From Amoebidium appalachense (taxonomy: Eukaryota; Ichthyosporea), in contig CAVNZM010000012.1 in NCBI GenBank assembly GCA_963693365.1, forward strand, positions 3,472,001-3,536,000: a stretch of DNA of 64,000 bases, written 5' to 3'. A model generated the notes under the pieces. The model did not search any database, was not told where the DNA came from, and worked only from the letters and a program-made list of their open reading frames with translations. The position numbers and the translations under genes were made by a program. Position 1 is the first letter of the stretch, and each line of letters starts with the position of its first letter. This document shows, piece after piece, positions 8,162 to 16,851 of this stretch.

Positions 8162-8983
8162 TCAGCGCCCGATACACGGGTTGGCTTTGATGCACGAACT
8201 GCTGCGGCGCATGGCCTGGTCGAGGTTGCGGTGCCAAAGGGCTGCGAGGCTGTCCCCGCTCATGTTGTGCGTGGTCGTTTCAACCGCCAGCGTGTTTGTC
8301 CCCAGCACTGCGTTCCGCCAGCGGCTGTACAGGTCTTCGAACAGCTGCACGCGGCCCAGCATCTTGACCTCCACACACACGGGCCCAGGACACGTCGTGA
8401 CGCTTGCGAGTGCCTGCACGTTGAATACGATGTCGGGATTGAAAACGCCGGCCTTGGCGGCGTTCTTGATGTCGCTAAGCGTGCGGTTTATCTTGGTGAT
8501 GGTGTCGAAGCTCACGTGGTATGTGTTCATGTATTCCTGGATGCTCGTGATCAGGATGCGTGGACCGCCGCATGGACCGACGGTTTTGAGGTTGAAGTCT
8601 GGGCTTGGCTGGTTGGTGATCATCAGGCGGTATCGCTGGTACATGTCCTCGGCCGCGCGGATCGCGTCCGTCAGTTTAGTTGGGGATTGGTTGCTGTCCG
8701 CGAATCGCATCAGCTGCGCTGCGGTTAGCACGATGCCTAGGGCACAGAGCTGGGGTGTCCTGTTCTGCTGGATCTCCGTCAGGAAGTAGTCCGCGTTTTT
8801 GCGGAAACACAGCGACAACAGCTTGGCCCCGTCCTCGGTTAGGTTGAACTGCTTCCCGTACTTCTCCGTGTGTAGAATCTGAAGTGGTCGCAGTGGTAGT
8901 GCGTCCTCCTTCTTCTCCACTTGATCTGCGAAATCAGACGACCTGAACTCTGTCGCCCTCATATTCATTTGGTCGGTTGCCAT
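8162..8983 (-). CDS. Capsid-cluster protein A, paralogue of the gene at 9011
   Basis: 273 residues, mainly helical. Shared motifs with the next gene include AEDMYQRYRL (about residue 115) and FEDLYSRWRN (about residue 215). No outside family is recognised. Its position next to the capsid gene and the tandem duplication suggest a structural or assembly role. The minus-strand upstream region has GATTTTTATCGC about 15 nt before the ATG. Confidence 0.75.
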   Translation of the reverse strand: MATDQMNMRATEFRSSDFADQVEKKEDALPLRPLQILHTEKYGKQFNLTEDGAKLLSLCFRKNADYFLTEIQQNRTPQLCALGIVLTAAQLMRFADSNQSPTKLTDAIRAAEDMYQRYRLMITNQPSPDFNLKTVGPCGGPRILITSIQEYMNTYHVSFDTITKINRTLSDIKNAAKAGVFNPDIVFNVQALASVTTCPGPVCVEVKMLGRVQLFEDLYSRWRNAVLGTNTLAVETTTHNMSGDSLAALWHRNLDQAMRRSSSCIKANPCIGR

Positions 8984-9010
8984 CTGATTTCTGCAGCGAT
9001 AAAAATCGCT

Positions 9011-9820
9011 CTACGCACTTGCGGCCAGGAACGCGCTTGTCTTAAGGGGGTTCGGGGTCCCGCGCACGTCGACGGCCGTGCCGGCCATGAACGCGTCCAC
9101 GTGCTGGCCGTTCAGACGGCGGTGGTGCACCGCAAGCAGCGTGTTCTTGTCTATGTCCTTCGCCTCCAGCCGGACCATGTTTATGGGCTTGTACAGCAAG
9201 TTGCGCCACCGCTGGTACAGGTCCTCGTGTAGCTCCGTCCGCCGCTTGAACGTCTCCTCGGGCTTCTGGCACCACTCGCGCGGCCGCAGCTTGCGGATCT
9301 CAGGCGGTATGACCAGCGCCGCGCTGGCGTCCTTCTCGTGCAGCGTCCTTTCCACTGCGACAAGCCAGCGGTTGACGGCCGCCACGTCCGACAGCCGCAG
9401 ACCATAGAACCTCGAGTACCTGCTGATGTCCGTCACCAGAGTCGAAGGCACGCCGTACCCATCGACCAGCGTGCGGTTGAAGTCCGCGGCCGTCGCCGAG
9501 AGGCATGCCAGGCGCGTGCGCTGGTAGATGTCCTCGGCCACGCGCAGCGCCCTGCTGAACCTGAACTTGCCGTCCTTGATCTGCGCCCACAGGCAGTGCG
9601 CAAGGTCGATGATTCCCAGGGCGGTCAGCGGCACGGGCTTGTCGGCCGCCAGGTGTTCGGCGAAGTCGTCGATGGACCCCGCAAGCAGCAACGCCGCCGC
9701 CTTGGTGACCTCGGGGGTCACGTCGAAGTCCTGGGCGTACCGGTCCACCGCGAGAATCTGCAGCCTGCGCGCGGGACCGGTGACGTCGTTGGCGAGCGCG
9801 TCAAAGTCGGCATAGGGCAT
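9011..9820 (-). CDS. Capsid-cluster protein B, paralogue of the gene at 8162
   Basis: 269 residues with the same helical plan as the neighbouring gene: ALRVAEDIYQRTRL near residue 95 and LHEDLYQRWRN near residue 200. Identity to the neighbour is low but collinear over the full length, so this is an old tandem duplication. The ATG is preceded by ATTTTGTCCGCC, the same 12-mer found before the gene at 33664, which supports late expression. It is divergent from the major capsid gene. Confidence 0.78.
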   Translation of the reverse strand: MPYADFDALANDVTGPARRLQILAVDRYAQDFDVTPEVTKAAALLLAGSIDDFAEHLAADKPVPLTALGIIDLAHCLWAQIKDGKFRFSRALRVAEDIYQRTRLACLSATAADFNRTLVDGYGVPSTLVTDISRYSRFYGLRLSDVAAVNRWLVAVERTLHEKDASAALVIPPEIRKLRPREWCQKPEETFKRRTELHEDLYQRWRNLLYKPINMVRLEAKDIDKNTLLAVHHRRLNGQHVDAFMAGTAVDVRGTPNPLKTSAFLAASA

Positions 9821-9911
9821 TCTAGTCTCTGGCGGACAAAATGCGCGCTATCCCGCGGCCTTTTCCATCCAGACGTGGTCCTGTGCGATATTATGTTGGC
9901 AAATCTTAAAC

Positions 9912-11192
9912 ATGTCTAGCTCGGCAATCGTTCAGCTGGTGTCCAAGGGCGTGCAGGACTCGGTGCTGACCTTCAAGCCCACAAAGACCCTCTTCCGGAG
10001 CAAGTATGCCCAGATCAGCAACTTCTCCATCGAGTTCTTCCGCGTGAACTTCCAGACCGCCCTGGACTACGGCTCGACCGGTTGCAACTGTGAGATCAGC
10101 CGCTCCGGTGATCTGATCAAGGACCTGTGGATCCACTTCAAGGTCCAGGCCCTCAAGCGCGGCCCCCCGGGCTCCGACCTGCTGCCGTACAACGCCCACT
10201 TCGTCAACATGCTGCCCTATGCGCTCTTCAACCGCATCGAGCTCAATGTAGGCACCTACCGCATCGACCAGCACGTGGGCCGCCTGCTGGCCATGCTCGA
10301 GGACATCGAGACGCCCCCGGGCAAGGGCCTTGGCATCGCCATCGGCAAGGCTGAACACGTCAGCCAGCTGCGCGACTGGGCCAACCACGACATGGAGTAC
10401 TTCTTCCCGCTGCAGTTCTGGTTCAATAGGAGGTACGGCGCCGCGCTCCCCATCGTCGCGCTGCAGTTCCACACCGTGCGCATCGACATCGACACCAAGC
10501 CCCTGCGCGACCTGATCAACGACGTCGGCGACCTGCAGCCGTCCTCGCAGACCGTGGGCAAGTATGGCGGCGCCATCTTCGACAGCAACGTCATCGTCGA
10601 GTACATCTTCGTCGACGAGCAGGAGCGTGCCATGTGGGCACAGGCCCAGCGCCACGACTACCTGGTCGACCTCTGGCAGGAGAAGATGTTCAGCGTGAAC
10701 ATGACCAGCACCGGCGGCCAGAAGCAGATCATCACACAGCAGCTCAACTTCGGCTTCCCCGTCAAGGAGCTGCTGATCGTGTGCCAGCCCCGCGCGCGCA
10801 ACAACACCCCTGGCCGCAACGACTTCTTCAACTTTGCCAGCCCCGGCAAGAACTTCAACAACCCCTTGTACCTGCCGATCCAGAAGATCGACGTCAAGTA
10901 CAACAACACGGGCATGCAGTACAACTACAGTGGTCTCTTCGCGCACAAGGTGCTTGTGCAGAAGTACCACACCCGCTCCCCCGCACTCAAGATGTTCATG
11001 GTCCCCTACGCCCTTCAACCCGAAGACTCCATTCAGCCGACCGGATCAACCAACTTCTCGCGCATCGACACCATCGACCTCAACCTCGAGATGCACGAGT
11101 CCATGACCAACATGGTGGACTTCTGGGTCTACGCAAGAGGTCACAACCTAGTGAGCATCAGTGGTGGGATGCTATCAATTCGATTTAGTTGA
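9912..11192 (+). CDS. MCP: Major capsid protein, double jelly-roll
   Basis: 426 residues, the length typical of phycodnavirus and iridovirus capsid proteins (about 430-460). The N-terminus has FRSKYAQISNFSIEF followed by the conserved NCLDV region with SRSGDLI and IHFKV. The central NRIELNVGTYRIDQH and the C-terminal NFSRIDTIDLNLE (matching the family NFSRxDxxxL motif) are diagnostic. It forms trimeric capsomers of the icosahedral shell. The upstream region is AT-rich (GATATTATGTTGG). The gene is intact and stands alone on the plus strand. Confidence 0.96.
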   Translation: MSSSAIVQLVSKGVQDSVLTFKPTKTLFRSKYAQISNFSIEFFRVNFQTALDYGSTGCNCEISRSGDLIKDLWIHFKVQALKRGPPGSDLLPYNAHFVNMLPYALFNRIELNVGTYRIDQHVGRLLAMLEDIETPPGKGLGIAIGKAEHVSQLRDWANHDMEYFFPLQFWFNRRYGAALPIVALQFHTVRIDIDTKPLRDLINDVGDLQPSSQTVGKYGGAIFDSNVIVEYIFVDEQERAMWAQAQRHDYLVDLWQEKMFSVNMTSTGGQKQIITQQLNFGFPVKELLIVCQPRARNNTPGRNDFFNFASPGKNFNNPLYLPIQKIDVKYNNTGMQYNYSGLFAHKVLVQKYHTRSPALKMFMVPYALQPEDSIQPTGSTNFSRIDTIDLNLEMHESMTNMVDFWVYARGHNLVSISGGMLSIRFS

Positions 11193-11557
11193 TCACCCAT
11201 ACTAATCGATTCCAGTGTATACACAGATGATATTATGATGCGTGTAGAATTGTACCCTGCAAACAATCGATGTTATGCCATAGTACATATACAATTGGTC
11301 TGACGAACTTTATTTATTGTACCCATCACACAACACGAGCACAAACACAAACACGACGAACCCCAAGACGCGAAAGCACAGGCGGACCGCCACAAGCAAC
11401 CAGGAGCCGCCGACAGAGCACCCCCCGCCCGAGGGCGCGGGCCCGGCCCCCCCCCGACCCCCGCCCCCCACAAACCCCCCCCCGCGCCCCCCCCCACACC
11501 CCCGGCCCCCCGACGTGCTGGTTTACAGAGTCCTCCGCCGTATGTGCAATGCAAAGG
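11193..11557. other. Intergenic region with poly-C/G tracts; possible minus-strand membrane-tail frame
   Basis: About 365 bp. The centre (about 11425-11510) is dominated by runs of up to nine C residues. On the minus strand, one frame ends at a TAA at 11310-11312 and reads upstream as a strongly hydrophobic segment (WLLVAVRLCFRVLGF and onward) preceded by Gly/Ser/Pro-rich sequence. No ATG is found on that frame, and the homopolymers make frame assignment unreliable. It may be a small membrane gene or non-coding. Confidence 0.3.
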
Positions 11558-11565
11558 TATAAAAG
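11558..11565 (+). promoter_or_regulatory. TATA box for the PD-(D/E)XK nuclease gene
   Basis: TATAAAAG, 54 nt before the ATG at 11620. Confidence 0.65.
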
Positions 11566-11619
11566 GCTCGGCGCGTCGCGAAAAACACGCCACTTTATTT
11601 TCTCGTCCAACCACTAGGC

Positions 11620-12465
11620 ATGTCCATCCTGACCATCTACTGCACCGAGCTCGCCGCCCTTGCCGGCCGCCACCTCTACCGCAGCGTCCCCGAGGCCGTC
11701 GACGCCCTGCTCTGCCACAACGAACAGGCCGTGTTCCGCAGCTACCCGCACCTGCGCGGCCGCCTGCGTGAGGCCCGGCTCAGGGAGGCCGCGAGCCGCA
11801 AGGCCGAGTTCCTCTGCCGCAAGCGCCATGCCGACACGCTCGAGAGCAGCCTGACCAAGATGGCCAAAGCCGAGTCTGCCGACGAGCTGCGCTTCCTGCT
11901 GGACGACGCGCTGGCTACCATCGACGACCCGGACGAGCGCGAAATCGTCAAGGGCGTCATATTCAAGACCCGCGGCCTGGACGGCGAGGACGCCGTGCTC
12001 AACGCGTACGAGAAGCTGACCGGCAAGAAGCTGACCGAACGCAACACCGTCTTCCGGAAGTCGAAGCCCTTCACCACGCGTGGCGGGGTGACATACCAGA
12101 TCGGCGGCCGTCTGGATGCCGTGTGCGACGAGCTCGGCCGCCTCGTCGAGGTCAAGAACCGCGTCAACAAGTTCCACATCCCCGCCTACGACCGCATCCA
12201 GGTCATGGGCTACTTTGCCATCACCGGCCTGCAGGCCTGCGAGTTCATCCAGTGCCTCTGCGGGGAGCTGCAGACAGAGACCCTGACCTACGACGAGGAC
12301 GCCTGGATCCCCGTGCAGCGCGCGCTCGAGGACACACTCGACCGCCACGTGACCCCCGACCCCGAGCCCGAGCAGGACGAGGAGCCCCCCTCCCCCAGCC
12401 CTACCCAGACACAGGCTCAGCCCTCGTCTGCGTCGTCCGAGCCCGCCGTGTCCGAGTCGCAATAA
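11620..12465 (+). CDS. PD-(D/E)XK (YqaJ/lambda exonuclease-like) nuclease
   Basis: 281 residues. The core is TYQIGGRLDAVCDELGRLVEVKNR: the catalytic Asp in GRLDAV and the ExK pair in VEVKNR, then YDRIQVMGYF with a conserved Gln, as in the exonuclease family used for recombination and concatemer processing. The N-terminal 130 residues are helical. The last 45 are Pro/Ser/Glu-rich and probably disordered. TATA-driven, so possibly early. The 3' end overlaps the convergent gene at 12417-12914 by 49 bp. Confidence 0.82.
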   Translation: MSILTIYCTELAALAGRHLYRSVPEAVDALLCHNEQAVFRSYPHLRGRLREARLREAASRKAEFLCRKRHADTLESSLTKMAKAESADELRFLLDDALATIDDPDEREIVKGVIFKTRGLDGEDAVLNAYEKLTGKKLTERNTVFRKSKPFTTRGGVTYQIGGRLDAVCDELGRLVEVKNRVNKFHIPAYDRIQVMGYFAITGLQACEFIQCLCGELQTETLTYDEDAWIPVQRALEDTLDRHVTPDPEPEQDEEPPSPSPTQTQAQPSSASSEPAVSESQ

Positions 12466-12914
12466 ATGTCGTTAAAGTATGGTAGTGGCATGTCCAGCCG
12501 CCGGAGCACTGGCTCGTAGAAGTGCGCCGCCTCCACGTACTGGCAGAAACACCCGATGTCCTCTAGCTGCTTGGGGATGGCCTGCTCGCTCTCCGTGACC
12601 ACGCCCCCCTTGGACACGTACGTGCACGGGCTTCGGTTGCACGACACCACCTCCAACCACGCCTTGAACGCATTGCCTGGCCTCCGCACCCGCACGCGCG
12701 CCTTGCCACACACCCCCAACTCCCGCACCACGTCGCTCGACTCTCTGAACCGCCGGTACAGCACGCACGCCTGCAGGCCCTCGGGGGTCCTGGTCGCGCA
12801 CACCGCCTTTGCACCGTGCGCGAGCAGCGACGCGGCAAACTCGCGCGCGTCGACTTTCGCGTCAGTCTCGACCGCAAAGACCCGGGCCCGGCTCCCGTCG
12901 TGGCGATTATCCAT
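12417..12914 (-). CDS. Unrecognised protein with conserved-looking cysteine-rich core
   Basis: 165 residues from the ATG at 12914 (an upstream open frame adds residues that overlap the divergent gene and look non-coding). The N-terminal 90 residues form an alternating alpha/beta pattern; the C-terminus is acidic (DSDTAGSDDADEG). The pattern faintly recalls small single-stranded-DNA-binding folds, but no HUH or other catalytic motif is present, so no function is assigned. Its ATG is only 16 bp from the divergent gene's ATG. Confidence 0.6.
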   Translation of the reverse strand: MDNRHDGSRARVFAVETDAKVDAREFAASLLAHGAKAVCATRTPEGLQACVLYRRFRESSDVVRELGVCGKARVRVRRPGNAFKAWLEVVSCNRSPCTYVSKGGVVTESEQAIPKQLEDIGCFCQYVEAAHFYEPVLRRLDMPLPYFNDIYCDSDTAGSDDADEG

Positions 12915-12930
12915 GCTCCTACAAGCAATA

Positions 12931-13479
12931 ATGTCTGGGGAACACGATCCTCTGACCGTGCGCTGTATGGCCTGGGAATGCGACCGACCGCTGTCGATCC
13001 GTGTTTGGGGGGCCTTCCAGTGGGAGAAGGGCGGGCTGCGGTTTAAGAACGTCACGGACCCCCTCCATTTTTTCTACCCGGGCCAGGCCGTCGCCGTGCA
13101 GCACCACGTCCGCACGATCGTGTCAGTGGACGCCGCGCGCGGGGTCTTGGCGTTCGATGAGCCCCTGCCCATCATGACCAAGCCCAAGGATATCGAGGTG
13201 TACGTAGACCCGCACGTGCGTGGCCGCGTGCTCACGGGGTCCGGCGGTGAGGTCATGGCCGTCAGCCGCGACGGCCACATCAGCACGCCATGGCTTGACC
13301 GGCTGGTGGAAAACGTCGATGGGCACGTCGTTCTTGCCAACGGCTGGCGCATCCACGCGGACGGCGACGCCGTGCTCTTCTCGATGCCGTCGGGCGAGCC
13401 CCCGCATGCGTCTGGACCCCAACGGCCTGGAGCTGCTTTGACGGCGTTTTTGAGGCCAGGAACCACCCGCCGAATATAA
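12931..13479 (+). CDS. Beta-rich protein of unknown function
   Basis: About 180 residues, rich in Val/Asp/Gly with a predicted all-beta pattern (AVQHHVRTIVSVDAARGVL and a C-terminal GHVVLANGWRIHADGD). The final 25 residues are doubtful: another frame from a C5 run near 13399 gives a tidy end (MRLDPNGLELL) and stops at 13441. The start at 12931 is the first ATG after the divergent start and is inferred. No known family is recognised. Confidence 0.6.
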   Translation: MSGEHDPLTVRCMAWECDRPLSIRVWGAFQWEKGGLRFKNVTDPLHFFYPGQAVAVQHHVRTIVSVDAARGVLAFDEPLPIMTKPKDIEVYVDPHVRGRVLTGSGGEVMAVSRDGHISTPWLDRLVENVDGHVVLANGWRIHADGDAVLFSMPSGEPPHASGPQRPGAALTAFLRPGTTRRI

Positions 13480-13499
13480 TTTAGTGGTACTGGTATAAT

Positions 13500-13799
13500 A
13501 TGTCGTCAATGGGACTGGATAGCACACTTGGCAGCACAAACGGCGCGCTGAGGAGCATGAGGAACCCGCTCTTCCTCGCGGTCGTCACGGGTCTCACCGG
13601 CTACTTCGTGTACCCACCCAACGACTCGCTCGTCCGTCTGCAGAAGAAGTGGCCCATCCTCCGCTACGTGTTTCTGTTCCTGCTCATCTGGCAGGGCCCC
13701 GGCAGCGGGCAGAACCTCACGCGCACGCTCATCGCCGTGGGTCTCGTCTATCTCCTCCTCAACTACGCCGTCCCCGCCATCGAGCAGAGCACATCGTAA
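13500..13799 (+). CDS. Small multi-span membrane protein
   Basis: 99 residues with three hydrophobic segments: FLAVVTGLTGYFVY, ILRYVFLFLLIW and TLIAVGLVYLLLNY. Length and topology resemble the small virion inner-membrane proteins of NCLDVs, but there is no specific match. The ATG directly follows TATAATTTAG and GGTATAAT elements at about 13474-13499. It is followed by another small gene at 13850. Confidence 0.75.
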   Translation: MSSMGLDSTLGSTNGALRSMRNPLFLAVVTGLTGYFVYPPNDSLVRLQKKWPILRYVFLFLLIWQGPGSGQNLTRTLIAVGLVYLLLNYAVPAIEQSTS

Positions 13800-13849
13800 A
13801 TAAAGCGGGCACCGCCCCACCGCACATATAAATTGCTGACACGTATACA

Positions 13850-14062
13850 ATGGGGCTGGAGCAGTTGATCATAGACCAACTGGACAACAAGAAGAGGCGC
13901 GCACGCACGCGCCGCGCGGCCGCACAGGGCCGGCCAGCAGTAGGCGGCAGCAACAAGGCCGACCTTGCCAAGCTGGACATCGCCGAGGCCGAAACCAAGG
14001 ACCTGCTCAAGCTCATACGCAAAGTGCGCAACCAGATGGCCAAGAACAAGAAGGCGGGCTAG
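13850..14062 (+). CDS. Small basic coiled-coil protein
   Basis: 70 residues. The first half is Lys/Arg-rich (NKKRRARTRRAAAQG); the second half is a predicted amphipathic helix (LDIAEAETKDLLKLI). An upstream ATATAAATT element lies at 13825-13833. Probably a virion DNA-binding or scaffold component, by composition only. Its TAG stop lies in a CTAG shared with the stop of a possible 25-residue minus-strand gene. Confidence 0.65.
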   Translation: MGLEQLIIDQLDNKKRRARTRRAAAQGRPAVGGSNKADLAKLDIAEAETKDLLKLIRKVRNQMAKNKKAG

Positions 14063-14136
14063 CCGATGGGGGCGGTCCATACGTACAGCGCGAGAACCAG
14101 GACCACAATAAAGAACAACATGAGCACGGGTTTCAT
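14059..14136 (-). CDS. Possible 25-residue single-span membrane microprotein
   Basis: A short minus-strand frame begins MKPVLMLFFIVV and is one continuous hydrophobic helix ending in TAPIG. The ATG sits in AATAAATG, a start context seen at other genes here (for example 3369). It ends exactly at the CTAG that also ends the convergent gene at 13850. Very short single-span proteins exist in poxvirus and iridovirus membranes, but no homologue can be named. The size alone limits confidence. Confidence 0.4.
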   Translation of the reverse strand: MKPVLMLFFIVVLVLALYVWTAPIG

Positions 14137-14188
14137 TTATTGTTGCCACACAATTGATCGACGTGTCCGGGGTGCCGGCCTAGCATTC

Positions 14189-15367
14189 TTACGCATCGAG
14201 CATTGGGGCGCCCCCAGGCACGCCATGCATGCCCACGCCCATCACATCCGATTCGGTTAGGACTGGGTCGGGCGTGTCGGGTAGATTGAAGGCTCCCGCG
14301 TCTGCGCCGCTCGCAGGCCCGCCGAACAAGTTCTGCCCCAAATGTGCAATGGACTCATCGAATTCTCCGGCATCGGGCAGGTCGGCGCCTTCGGTGCTTC
14401 GCTCCGATGGGTTGCCCATTCTGACCACCTCGCGCTCCAGCTTCTCGAGGTCGTCGCGCACGGCCTGCAGCCTCACAACATAGCTAAACGCCGGCTTCAT
14501 TTTCAACATGCTGTCGATTGCCGCCGTGGCGTTCTTAATCAGCTTGCGGCACTTGCTCAGCAGCTCGTGCGAAAGGCGGAGCTGGCTGGTTATGGACCTG
14601 TTGATGGGTCCAAACGAGGGCGGTGCTACGGACAGATCGAGGCTTTGGTTGAAGGGGTACACATCCTTGTCGCGCACGTGCTTTCGATAGAGGGGTGAGC
14701 TGAAGAGCTGGTTGCGCAGATTCTTCGTGATGCGCAGGTATGTGGCGGCCAGTGACTTGTAGACGGCCAGTCGCTTCAGCAGTTGCTCTGCCCCGATGTT
14801 GATCTGGTTCTGGGCCGCGTTGTTCAAGAAGGCTTCCTTGGCTGCCTTGGTCACCTCTCCCAGGTCCGTGTCGTCGGGCTCGATCTTCATGTCGTCGGCC
14901 TTCTTCTTGAGCGACTTGAACTCGTCCTGGAGGGCGTTGATGTCCTCCGACAGCTTGTTGTCGATGTACTGCTTGGCGAGAATCTTGGCGTTGGTCTTGA
15001 TCTTGTTGAGGTGCAGGTCGATCCGCGCCATCATCTCAGCTTGGCTCGCCGCGTGCCCCGTAGCCAGCGGCAGCACCTTGCCCACCGCCTCGAGCTTCTT
15101 CTTCTGGTGGTCAAGCAGCTCCTTGGTCGACACGTGGGTGCGCTCCTTTCGCTTTAGGTCCTCGACATACGCCGCTTTACTTTTCTTGGCCTGGTGCTTG
15201 ACCAGCGCCTGGTGCTCCTTGATTTTACGCTTCTTGCCGGCCACATCCCTCGCCATCTCCCTCGCAAACGCGGCTTTGCTTTCCACGGGCTTGTCCAAGT
15301 CCCCCCACATCTTGAAACGGTCGCGGGGCTGTTTCAGCGCCGCCTCCACATTCTGCGCTCGGTTCAT
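14189..15367 (-). CDS. Large helical structural-type protein
   Basis: 392 residues, almost entirely helical and Lys/Glu-rich in the first two thirds, with heptad-like spacing (LKSLKKKADDM and similar). The C-terminal 60 residues are Gly/Asp/Pro-rich and probably disordered. TATAATAT lies about 25 nt before the ATG. It heads a minus-strand series of basic or helical proteins (14189-16512), probably virion core or tegument components. No named family. Confidence 0.75.
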   Translation of the reverse strand: MNRAQNVEAALKQPRDRFKMWGDLDKPVESKAAFAREMARDVAGKKRKIKEHQALVKHQAKKSKAAYVEDLKRKERTHVSTKELLDHQKKKLEAVGKVLPLATGHAASQAEMMARIDLHLNKIKTNAKILAKQYIDNKLSEDINALQDEFKSLKKKADDMKIEPDDTDLGEVTKAAKEAFLNNAAQNQINIGAEQLLKRLAVYKSLAATYLRITKNLRNQLFSSPLYRKHVRDKDVYPFNQSLDLSVAPPSFGPINRSITSQLRLSHELLSKCRKLIKNATAAIDSMLKMKPAFSYVVRLQAVRDDLEKLEREVVRMGNPSERSTEGADLPDAGEFDESIAHLGQNLFGGPASGADAGAFNLPDTPDPVLTESDVMGVGMHGVPGGAPMLDA

Positions 15368-15415
15368 GTATGATGGTACCCCTATAATATGAAACTGGCG
15401 CCCCAGACCGGCGAT

Positions 15416-15922
15416 TTATGACGCCCCAACCCCGTCCCTCCGGTACGTGGATCCCATGACCCCCCCCCCGGTCCAACTCACGTCTGGGTCCACGAAACCC
15501 GCCAACGCCACACTCGCCGCCATATCGCGAACGCGCGTCTGCAGCTCCGCGAGTTTTCCGTACAGCGCATCCCAAAACGCCTTCTCTCGGTGGTACTCGC
15601 GGTTTCGCCTTTCCATGATGTCCTGGGCGGCGTACACCTTCGCCAGCTGCTTCGACTGCCAATCGAGCAGCGCCTGCTTGGACCCGGTCGCCCGGGCCAG
15701 CTCGCCGGCCATGGCCTCGAGTACCTGCTGTGTGACCTGGAGGCGCTGACGAGTGGGCTCGGATGACTTCCGTAGCGCGTCCGCCTCCGCGCGCTTCAGC
15801 CCCCTGGCCTTGAGACTGACCAGCTGTCGGTGCTCTCGATCCCTGCGCGCAACTTCCTTGCGCGCACTCCGGAGCTCGCACAGTTCGCGGCGCATTTCCG
15901 TGCGCGTGGTCTGAAACGACAT
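15416..15922 (-). CDS. Basic coiled-coil protein
   Basis: 168 residues, Arg/Glu-rich and helical for about 130 residues (for example REHRQLVSLKARGLKRAEAD), then a Gly-rich tail. It follows the minus-strand series and has AATAAAAATG before the start. Probably structural; not recognised. Confidence 0.7.
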   Translation of the reverse strand: MSFQTTRTEMRRELCELRSARKEVARRDREHRQLVSLKARGLKRAEADALRKSSEPTRQRLQVTQQVLEAMAGELARATGSKQALLDWQSKQLAKVYAAQDIMERRNREYHREKAFWDALYGKLAELQTRVRDMAASVALAGFVDPDVSWTGGGVMGSTYRRDGVGAS

Positions 15923-15940
15923 TGATTCGTGCGTGCATTT

Positions 15941-16276
15941 TTATTGCGTCTCGCCCGCGGGTCCGAGCCCCAGCTCGCCCTCGTTCACCAGCGCAGCCAG
16001 TTGTCTACCGTACTCGGCGGCCGCGACGGGGTGCCCCTCGCCCAACGTCACAATGTCCTTGCCAACCCTCTTCATAAGTGCAAGCGCATTCTTTTTGGCG
16101 AGATGCGCCGCCTTCGCCGACACCCGAAGCGCGTGCCGCAGCTGCACCACGCGTTCGTTCCCCCGCATCCGACGCCGGTAGACGTTCTTGAGCTGTGCCG
16201 CCTCCTCCCTGCGCTTGGCCCTCTTCCCGGCCATCGAGGCAGCAAGCCGCCGCCGAAATTGGCGGAGTTCCTTCAT
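15941..16276 (-). CDS. Small strongly basic protein
   Basis: 111 residues with about one quarter Arg/Lys (RRRLAASMAGKRAKRREEAA). Likely nucleic-acid-binding and part of the neighbouring structural cluster. The stop codon lies within the AT-rich TTTTTATTGC element that separates it from the downstream gene at 15922. No family recognised. Confidence 0.65.
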   Translation of the reverse strand: MKELRQFRRRLAASMAGKRAKRREEAAQLKNVYRRRMRGNERVVQLRHALRVSAKAAHLAKKNALALMKRVGKDIVTLGEGHPVAAAEYGRQLAALVNEGELGLGPAGETQ

Positions 16277-16302
16277 GCTGTTGACCTACACTTTGCATAC
16301 AA

Positions 16303-16512
16303 TCACGGCCCCGCAACCGTTCCGCATGGCCCCACGAACGTGCTGCATCGGCCGCGGAACGAACCCAGCGCGTAAGGCGACTGCACGAGCCCCTCCTGGT
16401 ATGCCCTCATGAGCATTCGCTGGTGCATGATTTCGCCGGCGCCTCCTCTCCCGCCCCGGCGTAGGCCATGCCGCCGCCTGCGTGAAATCCGTCCTCGTCT
16501 CGTCTTACGCAT
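16303..16512 (-). CDS. Arginine/glycine-rich small protein
   Basis: About 69 residues starting MRKTRRGRISRRRRHGLRRG, protamine-like at the N-terminus. The ATG at 16512 is supported by TTTATTGTGCG ending about 12 nt upstream, the same element that precedes several other genes. Probably binds viral DNA. A longer frame begins at a TTG and is not preferred. Confidence 0.6.
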   Translation of the reverse strand: MRKTRRGRISRRRRHGLRRGGRGGAGEIMHQRMLMRAYQEGLVQSPYALGSFRGRCSTFVGPCGTVAGP

Positions 16513-16546
16513 TGGTCCTTCGCACAATAAACTGCGCTTGTCCCCT

Positions 16547-16816
16547 CTAGTTCCCGCTAAACCGCGCGGCTATGTAGCCCGCCAGCAGCGAGCCCACGAT
16601 GGCAGCCGCCAGCGATACCAAGAACAGGAGAAGCAGGAATTGCGGGCTCCCCGCACGAACCAGTACTCCTGTTGGCGTGGCTCGGGGGGGCGGGCAGACG
16701 ACGCGCTTGGCCGGCGGCGGTGGCTGTTCGTCCTCCTGTTCGTCAAAGTCCTCGCTGCTCTCGTCGAGCGAATCGATAGGCGGGCGAGACTCGTTCTTGC
16801 TCTTGTGGCTGTCCAT
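16547..16816 (-). CDS. C-terminally anchored membrane protein with acidic head
   Basis: 89 residues. An acidic Ser/Asp/Glu segment (DESSEDFDEQEDEQ) is followed by a proline stretch and a C-terminal hydrophobic span (FLLLLFLVSLAAAIVGSLLA). Tail-anchored topology is inferred. It is divergent from the papain-like protease gene and separated from it by 35 bp. Confidence 0.7.
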   Translation of the reverse strand: MDSHKSKNESRPPIDSLDESSEDFDEQEDEQPPPPAKRVVCPPPRATPTGVLVRAGSPQFLLLLFLVSLAAAIVGSLLAGYIAARFSGN

Positions 16817-16851
16817 TGTACAATGGCACACATAAAATTCACATCCCGGTT

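Noticed and set aside
9906-11018. 370-residue minus frame opposite the capsid gene
   Set aside because: Shadow of the capsid gene with Val/Glu/His-rich composition typical of antisense frames.
12417-12914. Rep-like (HUH) endonuclease in the 165-residue minus gene
   Set aside because: The strand/helix order is faintly similar, but no HUH or catalytic Tyr motif is present.
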